From positions 1 through 24,781 of the forward strand of contig JAAYLO010000055.1 in NCBI GenBank assembly GCA_012521855.1: a stretch of DNA of 24,781 bases, in the 5' to 3' direction. Below, in pieces: positions 6,866 to 14,266 of this stretch (position 1 is the first letter of the stretch; every line of letters begins with the position of its first letter). This DNA is from Halanaerobiaceae bacterium (GTDB lineage: Bacteria; Bacillota; Halanaerobiia; Halanaerobiales; DTU029). The position numbers and the translations under genes are program-made. The notes below the pieces were generated by a model. It had not been told where the DNA came from. It did no database searches and was given only the letters and a program-made list of their open reading frames with translations.

Positions 6866-8110
6866 TCAATCTTCTATTTGTAAAATCATTTCCACTACAG
6901 TATCAACACCATTCAAATAGTCCTCAAAACTTTGCTCAACAAAAATATCCGGATAAAGGGAATCTTTTTCATACCCTTTTATCAATTCAAAATACTTTGT
7001 TGAATACAATACTGTAATAGGGGTATTTTTAAGGTTAAAACTTTTTATCTCACCATAACCATTTACATTCCCTCCAGTTGGTGTCCCTACAAATACATTG
7101 TTCAGTTTATCATCAATCTGTATTGCATTAATGATTGCTGATGAAAAGGTATTCCTGCCTATAATCGTATATACGGTAAAATCTTTTTTCTTCTGGAGTT
7201 TTGAAAGCTCTGAAATCATGGGTTCAAATATACTGGAATTCCCTCCTGAGTTGTATCTCAGATCAATAATTACTTTTTTATAATAATTCTCTTTAATTAC
7301 CTCACTGACAAAAGAAATAAACTCTTTCATGGGCAAATCCGGTGCCTCCTGGCAACTATTATATTGTATATAATAAGCATTTTTGTTAATCTCCATAGCA
7401 CTATAATAACCACGCAGGACAGTTTTGGGAGTATTATGCTGAACAAGATATGAAAACTGGGCATTCATGATTTCCTCTTCATTCATGGATTTTATTTCAA
7501 GCAGCTCCCTGTTCCCGCTGCTGTCTTCAACCTTTAATACAATAGGACCGCCTTTTTCAACAATGCCCAGGTATTCCAGCGCTTCTCTAAAATTAATGGT
7601 GTTTGAAAAGTTGTTTTCTGCCCAGACTTCATTCTCATAACTCATAATTCCTTTGGCACGATTATATACTTCACTAATATCCACATCATTTATGGCAATT
7701 AATTTTGAACCCAAATACTTTTCATTCTCTTTTTCCAGTATCATTAAGTGCCAGTTGTCATTGAATTTTGCGATGGCAAAACCCAGAGCACTTAAATGTT
7801 TATATTGAGAATCACTAAAAGCTAGAGTAGTATGCGCATCACCCACCAGAGATAAAAGGTGTTTTAGAGAATAGTAGAATTCACTATCACTCATTTCAGG
7901 AATTTTTTCAGTAATTTTCTGTTTTTCCATTTCAAATTCTCTTTTTGATATCCTGGCAAACAGATTTTTATGTCTTTTTTCAAGCGTCTTGCAAAAATCA
8001 TTTAAATCCTCAAGTCTTGGATCAATGGTCTGGCTAATTGAACTTACCGAACAGACCAGTAACAAAAACAGTAGTAGTAAAGACATTGTAAAAAGAATAC
8101 TTCTTTTCAT
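6866..8110 (-). CDS. S41 family serine peptidase, secreted
   Basis: A 414-residue protein of the S41 (C-terminal processing/tricorn-like) peptidase family. The N-terminus has a signal sequence (MKRSILFTMSLLLLFLLLVC) whose LLLVC could be a poor lipobox. A PDZ-like region with GSKLIAINDVDI lies at about 135-146. The S41 core has VIIDLRYNSGGNSSIF (about 280-295) and then TIIGRNTFSSAI (about 315-326), in which Ser323 or Ser324 would be the nucleophile. The ATG at 8108-8110 has GAGGAGGTTAAT directly upstream; the open frame runs 14 codons further but without a ribosome site. Its substrate is unknown. It is followed after about 100 bases by the HAD pseudogene, with only a weak hairpin (GGCAC-AAGG-GTGCT) between. 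Confidence 0.85.
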   Translation of the reverse strand: MKRSILFTMSLLLLFLLLVCSVSSISQTIDPRLEDLNDFCKTLEKRHKNLFARISKREFEMEKQKITEKIPEMSDSEFYYSLKHLLSLVGDAHTTLAFSDSQYKHLSALGFAIAKFNDNWHLMILEKENEKYLGSKLIAINDVDISEVYNRAKGIMSYENEVWAENNFSNTINFREALEYLGIVEKGGPIVLKVEDSSGNRELLEIKSMNEEEIMNAQFSYLVQHNTPKTVLRGYYSAMEINKNAYYIQYNSCQEAPDLPMKEFISFVSEVIKENYYKKVIIDLRYNSGGNSSIFEPMISELSKLQKKKDFTVYTIIGRNTFSSAIINAIQIDDKLNNVFVGTPTGGNVNGYGEIKSFNLKNTPITVLYSTKYFELIKGYEKDSLYPDIFVEQSFEDYLNGVDTVVEMILQIED

Positions 8111-8184
8111 ATTAACCTCCTCAGTTAATTTACAAATTATATCCAGCGGCAAAGCAAGACTTTTTTATCCAGATAGATAATTTC

Positions 8185-8658
8185 TCAAAGAGTTTTTCTC
8201 ATTCTATGCCTGATACATTCCATACCTGTTTTTTCATAAAAATTTTTTGCAGTCTCATTAAAATCCCATACATCCAGTTCAATTGAGGTAAATCCTTCAG
8301 TCCTGGCTGATTCCTCAAGCCTTTTGAATAATTCCTTTCCAAAACCTTTTCCTCTATATTTCTCATCAATACAGAAGTCTTCAATAAAAAATACTTTCTG
8401 GTTTGTGATGACAGGATGATTACTTATGATTATTTTATTAACATAGGCATAACCCAATAGTCCATGATCCTCCTTTACCAGCACATAAATATCAAGCCTG
8501 TCATTATTCAAATCCTCTACAAATTTCTCCTTTGAAAATGCTTTATCAAGATCTTTATAGAATTCAGGACAGGCTGTTACATGAAGAGAATGAACCTGTT
8601 GTTTCAGCATCAATACCTGATCATAATCATCCATGACGGCCTTTCTAAAAAAAATCAT
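8185..8658 (-). CDS. GNAT family N-acetyltransferase
   Basis: A 157-residue single-domain GNAT enzyme that would transfer an acetyl group from acetyl-CoA to an unknown amine. The N-terminus IFFRKAVMDDYDQV is the usual first strand and helix. Motif A is well formed: FFIEDFCIDEKYRGKGFGKELFKRLEE split around the acetyl-CoA loop RGKGFGK. The C-terminal motif B (IELDVWDFNETAKNFYEKTGM) is complete. Start ATG follows AAAGGAGGGAGCAGGC. It is the first of two genes reading into the S41 peptidase gene, 74 bases apart. Substrate cannot be predicted from sequence alone. Confidence 0.88.
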   Translation of the reverse strand: MIFFRKAVMDDYDQVLMLKQQVHSLHVTACPEFYKDLDKAFSKEKFVEDLNNDRLDIYVLVKEDHGLLGYAYVNKIIISNHPVITNQKVFFIEDFCIDEKYRGKGFGKELFKRLEESARTEGFTSIELDVWDFNETAKNFYEKTGMECIRHRMRKTL

Positions 8659-8735
8659 GCCTGCTCCCTCCTTTCGTAGGGGATTATGTAATTATCATTT
8701 TTCATAATCTTTTTCCTCTCTTACAGGTATTCCTT

Positions 8736-9434
8736 TTATTCAGGGTATTTTATATTAAGTATATACACAAGCCTCTTTCTGTCGTTTTCCAGGATAAACC
8801 GATTAATCACAACCGGGCGGCCTCTTTCATCAAAAGATATATCATAACTATATTCTTTAATTATGGAGACCATACCATCACTCTCATACTTTAGATTTTC
8901 TTCATAAACCAATAAATCATTTTCATCATATCTTTCTATAGTCATTTCTTCACGGATTACCTCTTCGTTTTCCGGATTGAGCCATCTTGTTAGTCTTTTA
9001 TTTTCTTCAACAACAATTTCATCATACATTGTATCAATCATATTTCCAGAATGATAATGTATGTATCTGTTTTTATTGTTTGTGTAAATACATTCTGTCC
9101 TCCAGACAGGATTGCCATTAAAATAATAATAATGAGTTTTTTTATTTCCGGCTGTTTCAGTAATAGAATTTATCTTCCCTTCAATATCATAGGAAATAAC
9201 CTTATCTCCAGAATACAAGAAAAAAGAGCTTTCAACTATCTCATCATTCAATATAGCAAGGTGACCTGTAAGTAATCCTTTTTCATCATAGTGTTTTATT
9301 TCATAAACATCCATCTGTCCCCAGTCTGTATACCATTGTATATATTCAATCCTTTGCTGGTCTTCCTTTGCAGTACAATTGCTAATACACAATAAAAAAA
9401 GTAAAAAAACACAGAATATCGTTTTCTTCTTCAT
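8736..9434 (-). CDS. Putative lipoprotein of unknown function
   Basis: A 232-residue exported protein. The N-terminus MKKKTIFCVFLLFLLCISNC has a positively charged head, a hydrophobic core and a plausible lipobox (ISNC), so lipidation at Cys20 is likely. The mature part consists of beta-rich short units such as YDEKGLLTGHLAI, YSGDKVISYDIEGKI and YDISFDERGRPVVINRF, resembling loose YD/RHS-like or MORN-like repeats; I do not recognise a defined family. The ATG has TTTTAGGAGATGAAAAGTA upstream. A 34-residue membrane ORF ends 26 bases before it and may share the transcript. Confidence 0.65.
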   Translation of the reverse strand: MKKKTIFCVFLLFLLCISNCTAKEDQQRIEYIQWYTDWGQMDVYEIKHYDEKGLLTGHLAILNDEIVESSFFLYSGDKVISYDIEGKINSITETAGNKKTHYYYFNGNPVWRTECIYTNNKNRYIHYHSGNMIDTMYDEIVVEENKRLTRWLNPENEEVIREEMTIERYDENDLLVYEENLKYESDGMVSIIKEYSYDISFDERGRPVVINRFILENDRKRLVYILNIKYPE

Positions 9435-9460
9435 TACTTTTCATCTCCTAAAACTATTTT

Positions 9461-9565
9461 CTATAAATAAAGCGATTTTGTTATGTTATAGGACACAACA
9501 AGTAAAAAAACAGAAACAGCAAAAACAATTACAGCCATGATTGCAACAACAAGAACCCATGACAT
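9461..9565 (-). CDS. Possible 34-residue single-pass membrane protein
   Basis: The minus strand encodes MSWVLVVAIMAVIVFAVSVF followed by LLVVSYNITKSLYL. It is almost entirely one hydrophobic helix with a short polar C-terminus. Only a weak AGCAGGT ribosome-site-like sequence lies upstream, at long spacing, so translation is doubtful. It occupies the otherwise empty gap between the flavin reductase-like gene and the lipoprotein gene on the same strand. An opposite-strand ORF at 9541-9753 runs into the flavin reductase-like gene and is less likely to be real. Confidence 0.35.
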   Translation of the reverse strand: MSWVLVVAIMAVIVFAVSVFLLVVSYNITKSLYL

Positions 9566-9612
9566 TAAAAAAAATATACCTGCTTTATTACGAATACTTG
9601 ACTATGACTGTT

Positions 9613-10176
9613 TTATTTTACCTTTCTGCCAATTTGCCAGGCTTTACCTATATGTCTGTGTATTGTATAATAGTTGAAATCTGGATAGCTGAGAAAAAAC
9701 GATTCTGCATGCTCAGAGTTTATACGGTCATCAATAATATAGCGCTCATCTGAATAGGCATTAACTATCTCACCGATAATGAGACTGTCACTTTCAAGTT
9801 CTATGATCCTCTTCACCTCAAGCTCTATATTTAACATACATTCTTCTATCATCGGAGCACCACTGAGGGTTCCATGAAAAATAGTAAACAATGAACCCTT
9901 ATCTATATTTTTTCCTGAATAAATCCCACAATAATCTGTTTCTTTTACGAGTTCTGGTCCCGGATAGTTAATACTAAAAGTCATATTCCGCTTAATGCAA
10001 TCCAATGAATAACGTCTATGATCAATTGTTATTCCCCACTGCGGCGGTTTCTGGTTAACACGGCTATGCCATGAACAGGTAAGAAAATTAGGTCGTTGAT
10101 CCTCTGTCTCTGTGCCTATAATAATTACAGATTCAATTAATGGCCAGACATCTTTCTTTATTTTAATTTTTCTCAT
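9613..10176 (-). CDS. Flavin reductase-like (FMN-binding split-barrel) protein
   Basis: A 187-residue cytoplasmic protein of the flavin reductase-like family, which binds FMN in a split beta-barrel and may reduce flavin with NAD(P)H or transfer electrons. The family pattern is visible: an early VIIIGTETEDQRPNFLTCSW (position of the usual V-(A/S)-(T/S)-...-N-(A/L)-(A/T)), GITIDHRRYSLDCIKRNMTF then SINYPG, and YCGIYSGKNIDK. Start ATG follows GAAAGGAGTAGATT. It lies downstream of the GrpB-like and DUF3795 genes on the same strand, with a 50-base gap. A specific partner or substrate cannot be assigned. Confidence 0.78.
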   Translation of the reverse strand: MRKIKIKKDVWPLIESVIIIGTETEDQRPNFLTCSWHSRVNQKPPQWGITIDHRRYSLDCIKRNMTFSINYPGPELVKETDYCGIYSGKNIDKGSLFTIFHGTLSGAPMIEECMLNIELEVKRIIELESDSLIIGEIVNAYSDERYIIDDRINSEHAESFFLSYPDFNYYTIHRHIGKAWQIGRKVK

Positions 10177-10226
10177 AATCTACTCCTTTCAATATTAATA
10201 CTCCATTTATCCTTAACCCGACTAAT

Positions 10227-10808
10227 TCATGGTGTATATCTATTGGCAAAGACCTTCCTTGCCTCTTTTGTCCATTTATTTATAAATTCAGTCTTCGCCT
10301 CTGTATACCCGTCTCTATTATGCTTATATTCCTGTTGTAACCTTTGCTTCAGTTCTCCGTATTCTCTGGCAACTTCTTTGTGGCTTTGAAGATAGTCCCT
10401 GAAATACAGTTCACCCCAATCCCCTGAAAAACGAACATGAAGATGAAATACCTTATCAGCAAATCCATCTGGAGTATAGCCTTTATTAAAGACCATCTTA
10501 AAATCCGGGCTGCTTTGAGTTGACATCAGTATCCAGCCTGCCTCTTTTAACTTTTCTTTTATATTCTCAATAACACAATTTTCATTAATCTCCAACAGTA
10601 TATCGACTATCGGTTTTGCAACTAAACCCTCTACTGCAGTACTTCCAATATGACTAATTCGCTTAATCTCATTCTCAACTAATACTTTTTTTATATTCTC
10701 TTCTTCCTGTAAATACCATTCTTTATATTCCGGATTATACTCCCGTAATATGATTGGAAACAGCTGCCACAGTTCTTCTAAAGTCATTTCAGATAGTTGT
10801 TTTTTCAT
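10227..10808 (-). CDS. GrpB family (UPF0157) protein
   Basis: A 193-residue protein of the GrpB/UPF0157 family, which has a nucleotidyltransferase-like fold. The signature HIGSTAVEGLVAKPIVDIL is intact, followed by FHLHVRFSGDWGELYFRDYL, and the C-terminal helix with YTEAKTEFINKWTKEA. Cellular function is not established for the family. The ATG at 10806-10808 is preceded by GGAGG with six bases of spacing; a TTG two codons upstream would touch the ribosome site and is unlikely. A 50-base gap separates it from the flavin reductase-like gene downstream; the DUF3795 gene lies 31 bases upstream, suggesting one transcript. Confidence 0.85.
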   Translation of the reverse strand: MKKQLSEMTLEELWQLFPIILREYNPEYKEWYLQEEENIKKVLVENEIKRISHIGSTAVEGLVAKPIVDILLEINENCVIENIKEKLKEAGWILMSTQSSPDFKMVFNKGYTPDGFADKVFHLHVRFSGDWGELYFRDYLQSHKEVAREYGELKQRLQQEYKHNRDGYTEAKTEFINKWTKEARKVFANRYTP

Positions 10809-10839
10809 GGACAACCTCCAATAACTTTATTATCCATAT

Positions 10840-11217
10840 TTATCTGCCTTTTAAAATCAGTTCAATAATATCATCTTCATTATTAAATACATCATAATCA
10901 CCGTTCAATTTGCCTGGATAATGATATAGGATCCCGTTCTTTTCATTATTTTCCAGACATCTCAAAAGAAATTCTGGATTATATTGTCTCACGAATTTAG
11001 CAAAAACCCTTACTCTTATATTATCCAGTATAGTCCCCTTACAGGGAAATGCTTCACACTCCCAACATCCCTCTATATTTTTCGCTTTACAGCATTGAAG
11101 GTTTTTACAACTGTCTCTTTCTTTACAGCCTTCATTTCGACATCCAACACAATTATCATTTTGACTACAGAGAGCACATACCAGGCCGCAATAGGCTATT
11201 CCTTTCTGTATTTCCAT
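10840..11217 (-). CDS. Cysteine-rich DUF3795 family protein
   Basis: A 125-residue protein with eleven or more Cys packed in its N-terminal half: AYCGLVCALCSQNDNCVGC, then CKERDSCKNLQCC, then EGCWECEAFPC. The YCGLxCxxC start is typical of DUF3795 proteins, which probably bind zinc or an Fe-S cluster; their function is unknown. The C-terminal half has helices with FAKFVRQYNPEFLLRCLENN. ATG at 11215-11217 has AAGGGGAG seven bases upstream; an ATG eight codons further upstream lacks a good ribosome site. A consensus promoter lies at 11268-11296, so this gene probably starts the transcript that continues into the GrpB-like and flavin reductase-like genes. Confidence 0.8.
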   Translation of the reverse strand: MEIQKGIAYCGLVCALCSQNDNCVGCRNEGCKERDSCKNLQCCKAKNIEGCWECEAFPCKGTILDNIRVRVFAKFVRQYNPEFLLRCLENNEKNGILYHYPGKLNGDYDVFNNEDDIIELILKGR

Positions 11218-11267
11218 CAGCACTCCCCTTGATATTATCATGACTCTCGGACAATAGTTCTTGTATA

Positions 11268-11296
11268 ATTATAGCACAGCTTTGTTTGCGTGGCAA
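11268..11296 (-). promoter_or_regulatory. Sigma-A promoter of the DUF3795 gene
   Basis: TTGCCA (11296-11291), a 17-base spacer, and TATAAT (11273-11268), with TGC just before the -10 (extended -10). It is about 50 bases upstream of the chosen ATG. Confidence 0.7.
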
Positions 11297-11356
11297 TATA
11301 TAGTATATTTTGCAGAGATGAGTTATTAAGTGGTGAATCATCATCTAAGGATATAC

Positions 11357-11405
11357 AAAAAAAGCACTGACTTTATCAGCTTTTAACCAGCCTTCAATTC
11401 AGTGC
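11357..11405 (-). terminator. Rho-independent terminator of tmRNA
   Basis: On the minus strand TGCACTGA pairs with TCAGTGC across a 28-base loop (plus-strand arms 11364-11370 and 11399-11405), followed by seven T (11363-11357). It lies about 40 bases beyond the mature tmRNA 3' end. Confidence 0.7.
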
Positions 11406-11445
11406 ATTTTATATTATCAGTTTAATTGTTCGTTTTTACTTTTTT

Positions 11446-11801
11446 TGGTGGAGGTGGCGGGATTCGAACCCGCGTACTGCATATTTCATACCCCAGCTTC
11501 TACGGATGTAGTCTGTTTTTTTATTTAATAATACCGTCCCCAACAGACAGGGTCCAGTATTACTAGACTGTTAAATTCCCAAATATCCTACAGTCATCAG
11601 ATAATTGGTAGTCTGCCATTTATGACACCCAACCGGCCCTGCAGACAAAAGCACAGCCGAGCGTTTAGCATGCTTACGCAGCTGCTAAAGCGTAATTGTT
11701 ATCGTTTGCAGATAATTTTAATTTCCAGTGTTTTACGAGTGAAAGGAGTCCTCGACCTGCTACTGAAGCAATCCATATACAGGCGAAACCGGAACACCCC
11801 C
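11446..11801 (-). ncRNA. ssrA: Transfer-messenger RNA (tmRNA)
   Basis: tmRNA rescues stalled ribosomes by trans-translation, with SmpB. The 5' end GGGGGTGTTCCGGTTTCGCC and the 3' end with GGTTCGAATCCCGCCACCTCC then ACCA fold into the alanyl-tRNA-like domain: GGGGGTG pairs with CACCTCC (one G-U), and the ACCA end is encoded. Length is about 356 bases. The tag reading frame runs from 11709 to 11674 and gives ANDNNYALAAA then TAA; with the first non-coded Ala the tag would be AANDNNYALAAA. This ends in LAAA rather than the common LAA. The promoter at 11823-11851 is a full consensus and the terminator is at 11357-11405. smpB and rnr, its functional partners, lie just upstream on the same strand. 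Confidence 0.96.
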
Positions 11802-11822
11802 GGAAATATACTGTGCAAATAT

Positions 11823-11851
11823 ATTATAACCCGGGAGAAACCAGTTGTCAA
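11823..11851 (-). promoter_or_regulatory. Consensus sigma-A promoter of ssrA
   Basis: A perfect TTGACA (11851-11846), a 17-base spacer and a perfect TATAAT (11828-11823). The -35 begins 3 bases after the stop codon of the upstream enzyme gene (11855-11857). The distance to the mature 5' end (11801) leaves a leader of roughly 14 bases, consistent with removal by RNase P. Confidence 0.9.
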
Positions 11852-11854
11852 ATA

Positions 11855-13645
11855 TCAAAGATCAGTCTCAGAAAGATTGATCAAATTATCAAAATTGATA
11901 TCTATTCCCAATACCCCTAACATTTTACCCGAATCATCATAGATGGGTTTGGATACGGTAATACACAACTCATCAATAATCCTTGAGATGAAAAATCTGG
12001 ATACGGTCGTTTTCCCGGTACGGACCGCTTCCGTAAACCATAGACGGTCAGAGAAATTGTCATCTCCAAACTTGCTTCTGTACTTTTCCAGATCTTCTTT
12101 CTGGCAGACATAATCTGTAGCCATATAACCGTCCATATCAACGAGATAAATTAACTTGGCAAAAGCTGACTCATCCATAAATTTTATTAATATAGGCTTA
12201 ACTATTTTATTATCCATAGTCTTTATTTCAGGATTTTCTTCCAGCAGGCTATCAATAAGTATTGTTGATAATCTCCTGGCTTTTTTCCGTAAACCGTCAA
12301 GATCAGAATGGAAGAGGAATGGCAATTGCTTCTTGGCCTGTGAAATCATTTCTTCTGTAGAGATACTGGAAACCCTTTTGTTATCATATTGTTCCATAAC
12401 CCATTTGTATATACCCTGTACACCAGGATGTCTCTTGTCTAAAGCTCTTTCTCCCTTTAGATTGAAATAATTATTGAGCCACAAAGCGATTCCGGCTGCT
12501 CCTGATTTATCAGTAATGGAAACAGTCAGCGGCCTGTTCAGCAACTTGCCTGTATCAAAAATACTGTAAATCCTTTCATTTTTAATTACTCCATCAGCAT
12601 GAATACCGGCCCTGGTGGAATTAAAATATTCTCCCACAAAGGGATAATTTCCCGGTATCCAGTCACCAAGCTCAACCTGATAGTATTGAGCTATCTCGGT
12701 GATAACCCTTGTATCAATACCCAATGCTTCAGGATCCCCCCCATTCAGGGCAATATAGTCAAATATAAGTCCTTCAATGGGAGGATTACCTGTCCTCTCA
12801 CCCCAGCCCAGGAGGGTCCCGTTTACTGCAGAACAATTATATAACCAGGCAGTAGTACCATTGATCAGCACCTTGTGAAAATCATTATGGCCATGCCATT
12901 CCAGCTGGGCATGAGGTACTCCTGCTTCTTTATGCAAAGCCTCAAATATCCGCGGTATTGATCGGGGCAGAGATGCATTTGCATAAGGAAGGCCCAGGCC
13001 CAGAGTATCGCAGGCCCTGATCTTTATCGGGATACCGCTTTCTTCAGATCTCTCCATTAATTTTTGCACAAAAGGAATAACAAATCCATAGAAATCAGCC
13101 CTGGTGATATCCTCCAGATGACAGCGGGGTACAATCCCTTCCTCCAGAGCAGCATCAACAATTTCCAGATAGTTTTCTGCAGCCTTTTTACGTTCAAGAC
13201 CAAGTTTAAGGTATATGTGGTAATCAGAGGCTGATGTCAGTATCCCGGTTTCCTTTAAACCGAGCTCTTTAACCAGCTTAAAGTCATCCTTAACAGCCCT
13301 GATCCAGCTGGTTACCTGCGGGTATTCATATCCCAGTTCAAGACAACGCAAAACTGCCTCTCTATCGCGGTTACTATAGATAAAAAACTCAGATTGCCGG
13401 ATAACACCTTTTTTACCGCCCAATTCGTGAAGATACTTGTATAACTGAACTATCTGCTCCACTTCATAAGGCGCACGGGCCTGCTGTCCGTCACGGAAGG
13501 TTGTATCAGTAATCCAGATCTCTTCAGGTCTGTTTATCTCCACTGCATCTTCCTCAAATTGCATGACAGGTACCCAATCATACCTGAATATCTCCTCAAA
13601 AAGATTTGGCTCTTTTACATTCTCAATTTCCATTTTTTTAAACAT
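11855..13645 (-). CDS. Re-citrate/isopropylmalate synthase-like enzyme fused to a Cache-like sensor domain
   Basis: A 596-residue cytoplasmic protein. Residues about 40-320 form an HMGL/DRE-TIM-type acyl-CoA Claisen condensation domain: IWITDTTFRDGQQ (48-55, with catalytic R51 and D52), ACDTLG (211-216), and metal ligands in EWHGHND (H251, H253). Residues 320-445 match the helical part after the TIM barrel (FNSTRAGIHADG, HPGVQGIYKW). The sequence around TTFRDGQQ-APY and RCHLEDITRADFYGFV recalls the branch with Clostridium Re-citrate synthase, but homocitrate or isopropylmalate synthase remain possible. Residues about 450-596 are an extra domain: FSDRLWFTEAVRTGKTTVS and KPIYDDSGKMLGVLGIDI, a PDC/Cache-like ligand-binding fold usually found outside the membrane in sensors. 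Start ATG follows AAAGGAGAGGATTCG. It lies between smpB and ssrA with its own promoter. Confidence 0.85.
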   Translation of the reverse strand: MFKKMEIENVKEPNLFEEIFRYDWVPVMQFEEDAVEINRPEEIWITDTTFRDGQQARAPYEVEQIVQLYKYLHELGGKKGVIRQSEFFIYSNRDREAVLRCLELGYEYPQVTSWIRAVKDDFKLVKELGLKETGILTSASDYHIYLKLGLERKKAAENYLEIVDAALEEGIVPRCHLEDITRADFYGFVIPFVQKLMERSEESGIPIKIRACDTLGLGLPYANASLPRSIPRIFEALHKEAGVPHAQLEWHGHNDFHKVLINGTTAWLYNCSAVNGTLLGWGERTGNPPIEGLIFDYIALNGGDPEALGIDTRVITEIAQYYQVELGDWIPGNYPFVGEYFNSTRAGIHADGVIKNERIYSIFDTGKLLNRPLTVSITDKSGAAGIALWLNNYFNLKGERALDKRHPGVQGIYKWVMEQYDNKRVSSISTEEMISQAKKQLPFLFHSDLDGLRKKARRLSTILIDSLLEENPEIKTMDNKIVKPILIKFMDESAFAKLIYLVDMDGYMATDYVCQKEDLEKYRSKFGDDNFSDRLWFTEAVRTGKTTVSRFFISRIIDELCITVSKPIYDDSGKMLGVLGIDINFDNLINLSETDL

Positions 13646-13757
13646 CGAATCCTCTCCTTTACTACTAAGATACTTTTTAAGAATTCCCTGATACTCTACT
13701 CTGCTACTCTAATACAGGTATTTTAAAATAAAACTCATCCAGGTTTTTATACTCACA

Positions 13758-13786
13758 ATTATATCACAAAAAAGGATTAGTGTTAA
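13758..13786 (-). promoter_or_regulatory. Sigma-A promoter of the synthase-Cache gene
   Basis: TTAACA (13786-13781), a 17-base spacer, and TATAAT (13763-13758) with TG before it (TGATATAAT, extended -10). The -35 includes the smpB stop codon. It leaves a leader of about 105 bases before the ATG at 13645; no clear riboswitch or terminator fold was seen in that leader. Confidence 0.7.
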
Positions 13787-14250
13787 TATCTTTGACCTTC
13801 TTTAAAGGCCCTCTTGATCTCTCTTTCAGCAGTTTTCCTGGCAATATCTTCCCTTTTATCCATAAGCTTTTTACCTCTGGCCAGGGCTAATTCTACTTTT
13901 GCCAGATTCCTCTTGATATAAATACTCAAAGGAACCAGTGTATACCCCTTCATTTTTATTTTCCCAATTAAGCTCCTTATTTCTTTCTTGTTTAGAAGGA
14001 GCTTTCTTTTCCTTTCAGGATCATGATTTTCTCTATTCCCATGAGAATATGGGCTGATATGCATATTATAGAGAAATACCTCTCCCTTTTCAATCATGGC
14101 AAAACTATCCTTCAGGTTTACTTTCCCCTGCCTGATAGATTTTATTTCGGTCCCTTTTAAGACAATACCTGCTTCATATGTTTCTTCTATATGAAAATCA
14201 TGTCTTGCTTTCCTATTACGTGCAATTACCCGAATCTCTTCCTTTGCCAT
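13783..14250 (-). CDS. smpB: SsrA-binding protein SmpB
   Basis: The 155-residue protein partner of tmRNA. It binds the tRNA-like domain and carries it to stalled ribosomes. Family motifs are complete: NRKARHDFHIEETYEAGIVL, KGTEIKSIRQGKVNLKDSF, HISPYSHGNRENHDPER, KMKGYTLVPLSIY and the basic tail GKKLMDKREDIARKTAERE ending in RAFKEGQRY. Length is as usual. ATG is preceded by TTGGAGGCAGTGTT. It starts 16 bases after the rnr stop on the same strand, so the two are probably co-transcribed; ssrA lies about 2 kb further downstream beyond the synthase gene. Confidence 0.97.
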   Translation of the reverse strand: MAKEEIRVIARNRKARHDFHIEETYEAGIVLKGTEIKSIRQGKVNLKDSFAMIEKGEVFLYNMHISPYSHGNRENHDPERKRKLLLNKKEIRSLIGKIKMKGYTLVPLSIYIKRNLAKVELALARGKKLMDKREDIARKTAEREIKRAFKEGQRY

Positions 14251-14266
14251 AACACTGCCTCCAATA

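Noticed and set aside
9541..9753. Plus-strand ORF of 70 codons
   Set aside because: It runs into the 3' part of the flavin reductase-like gene on the other strand and has no plausible ribosome site.
11829..11842. AACCCGGG in the ssrA promoter spacer, resembling the palindrome before the BTAD regulator
   Set aside because: Only the half palindrome is shared, the TTACCCTGT part is missing, and ssrA is not expected to be in that regulon.
11622..11942. Plus-strand ORFs over the tmRNA locus
   Set aside because: They are antisense to tmRNA and its promoter; the RNA fold and tag reading frame explain the sequence.
13646..13757. 105-base leader before the synthase-Cache gene considered as a riboswitch or T-box
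   Set aside because: No T-box, terminator or known riboswitch core is visible; only short CTACTCT-like repeats.
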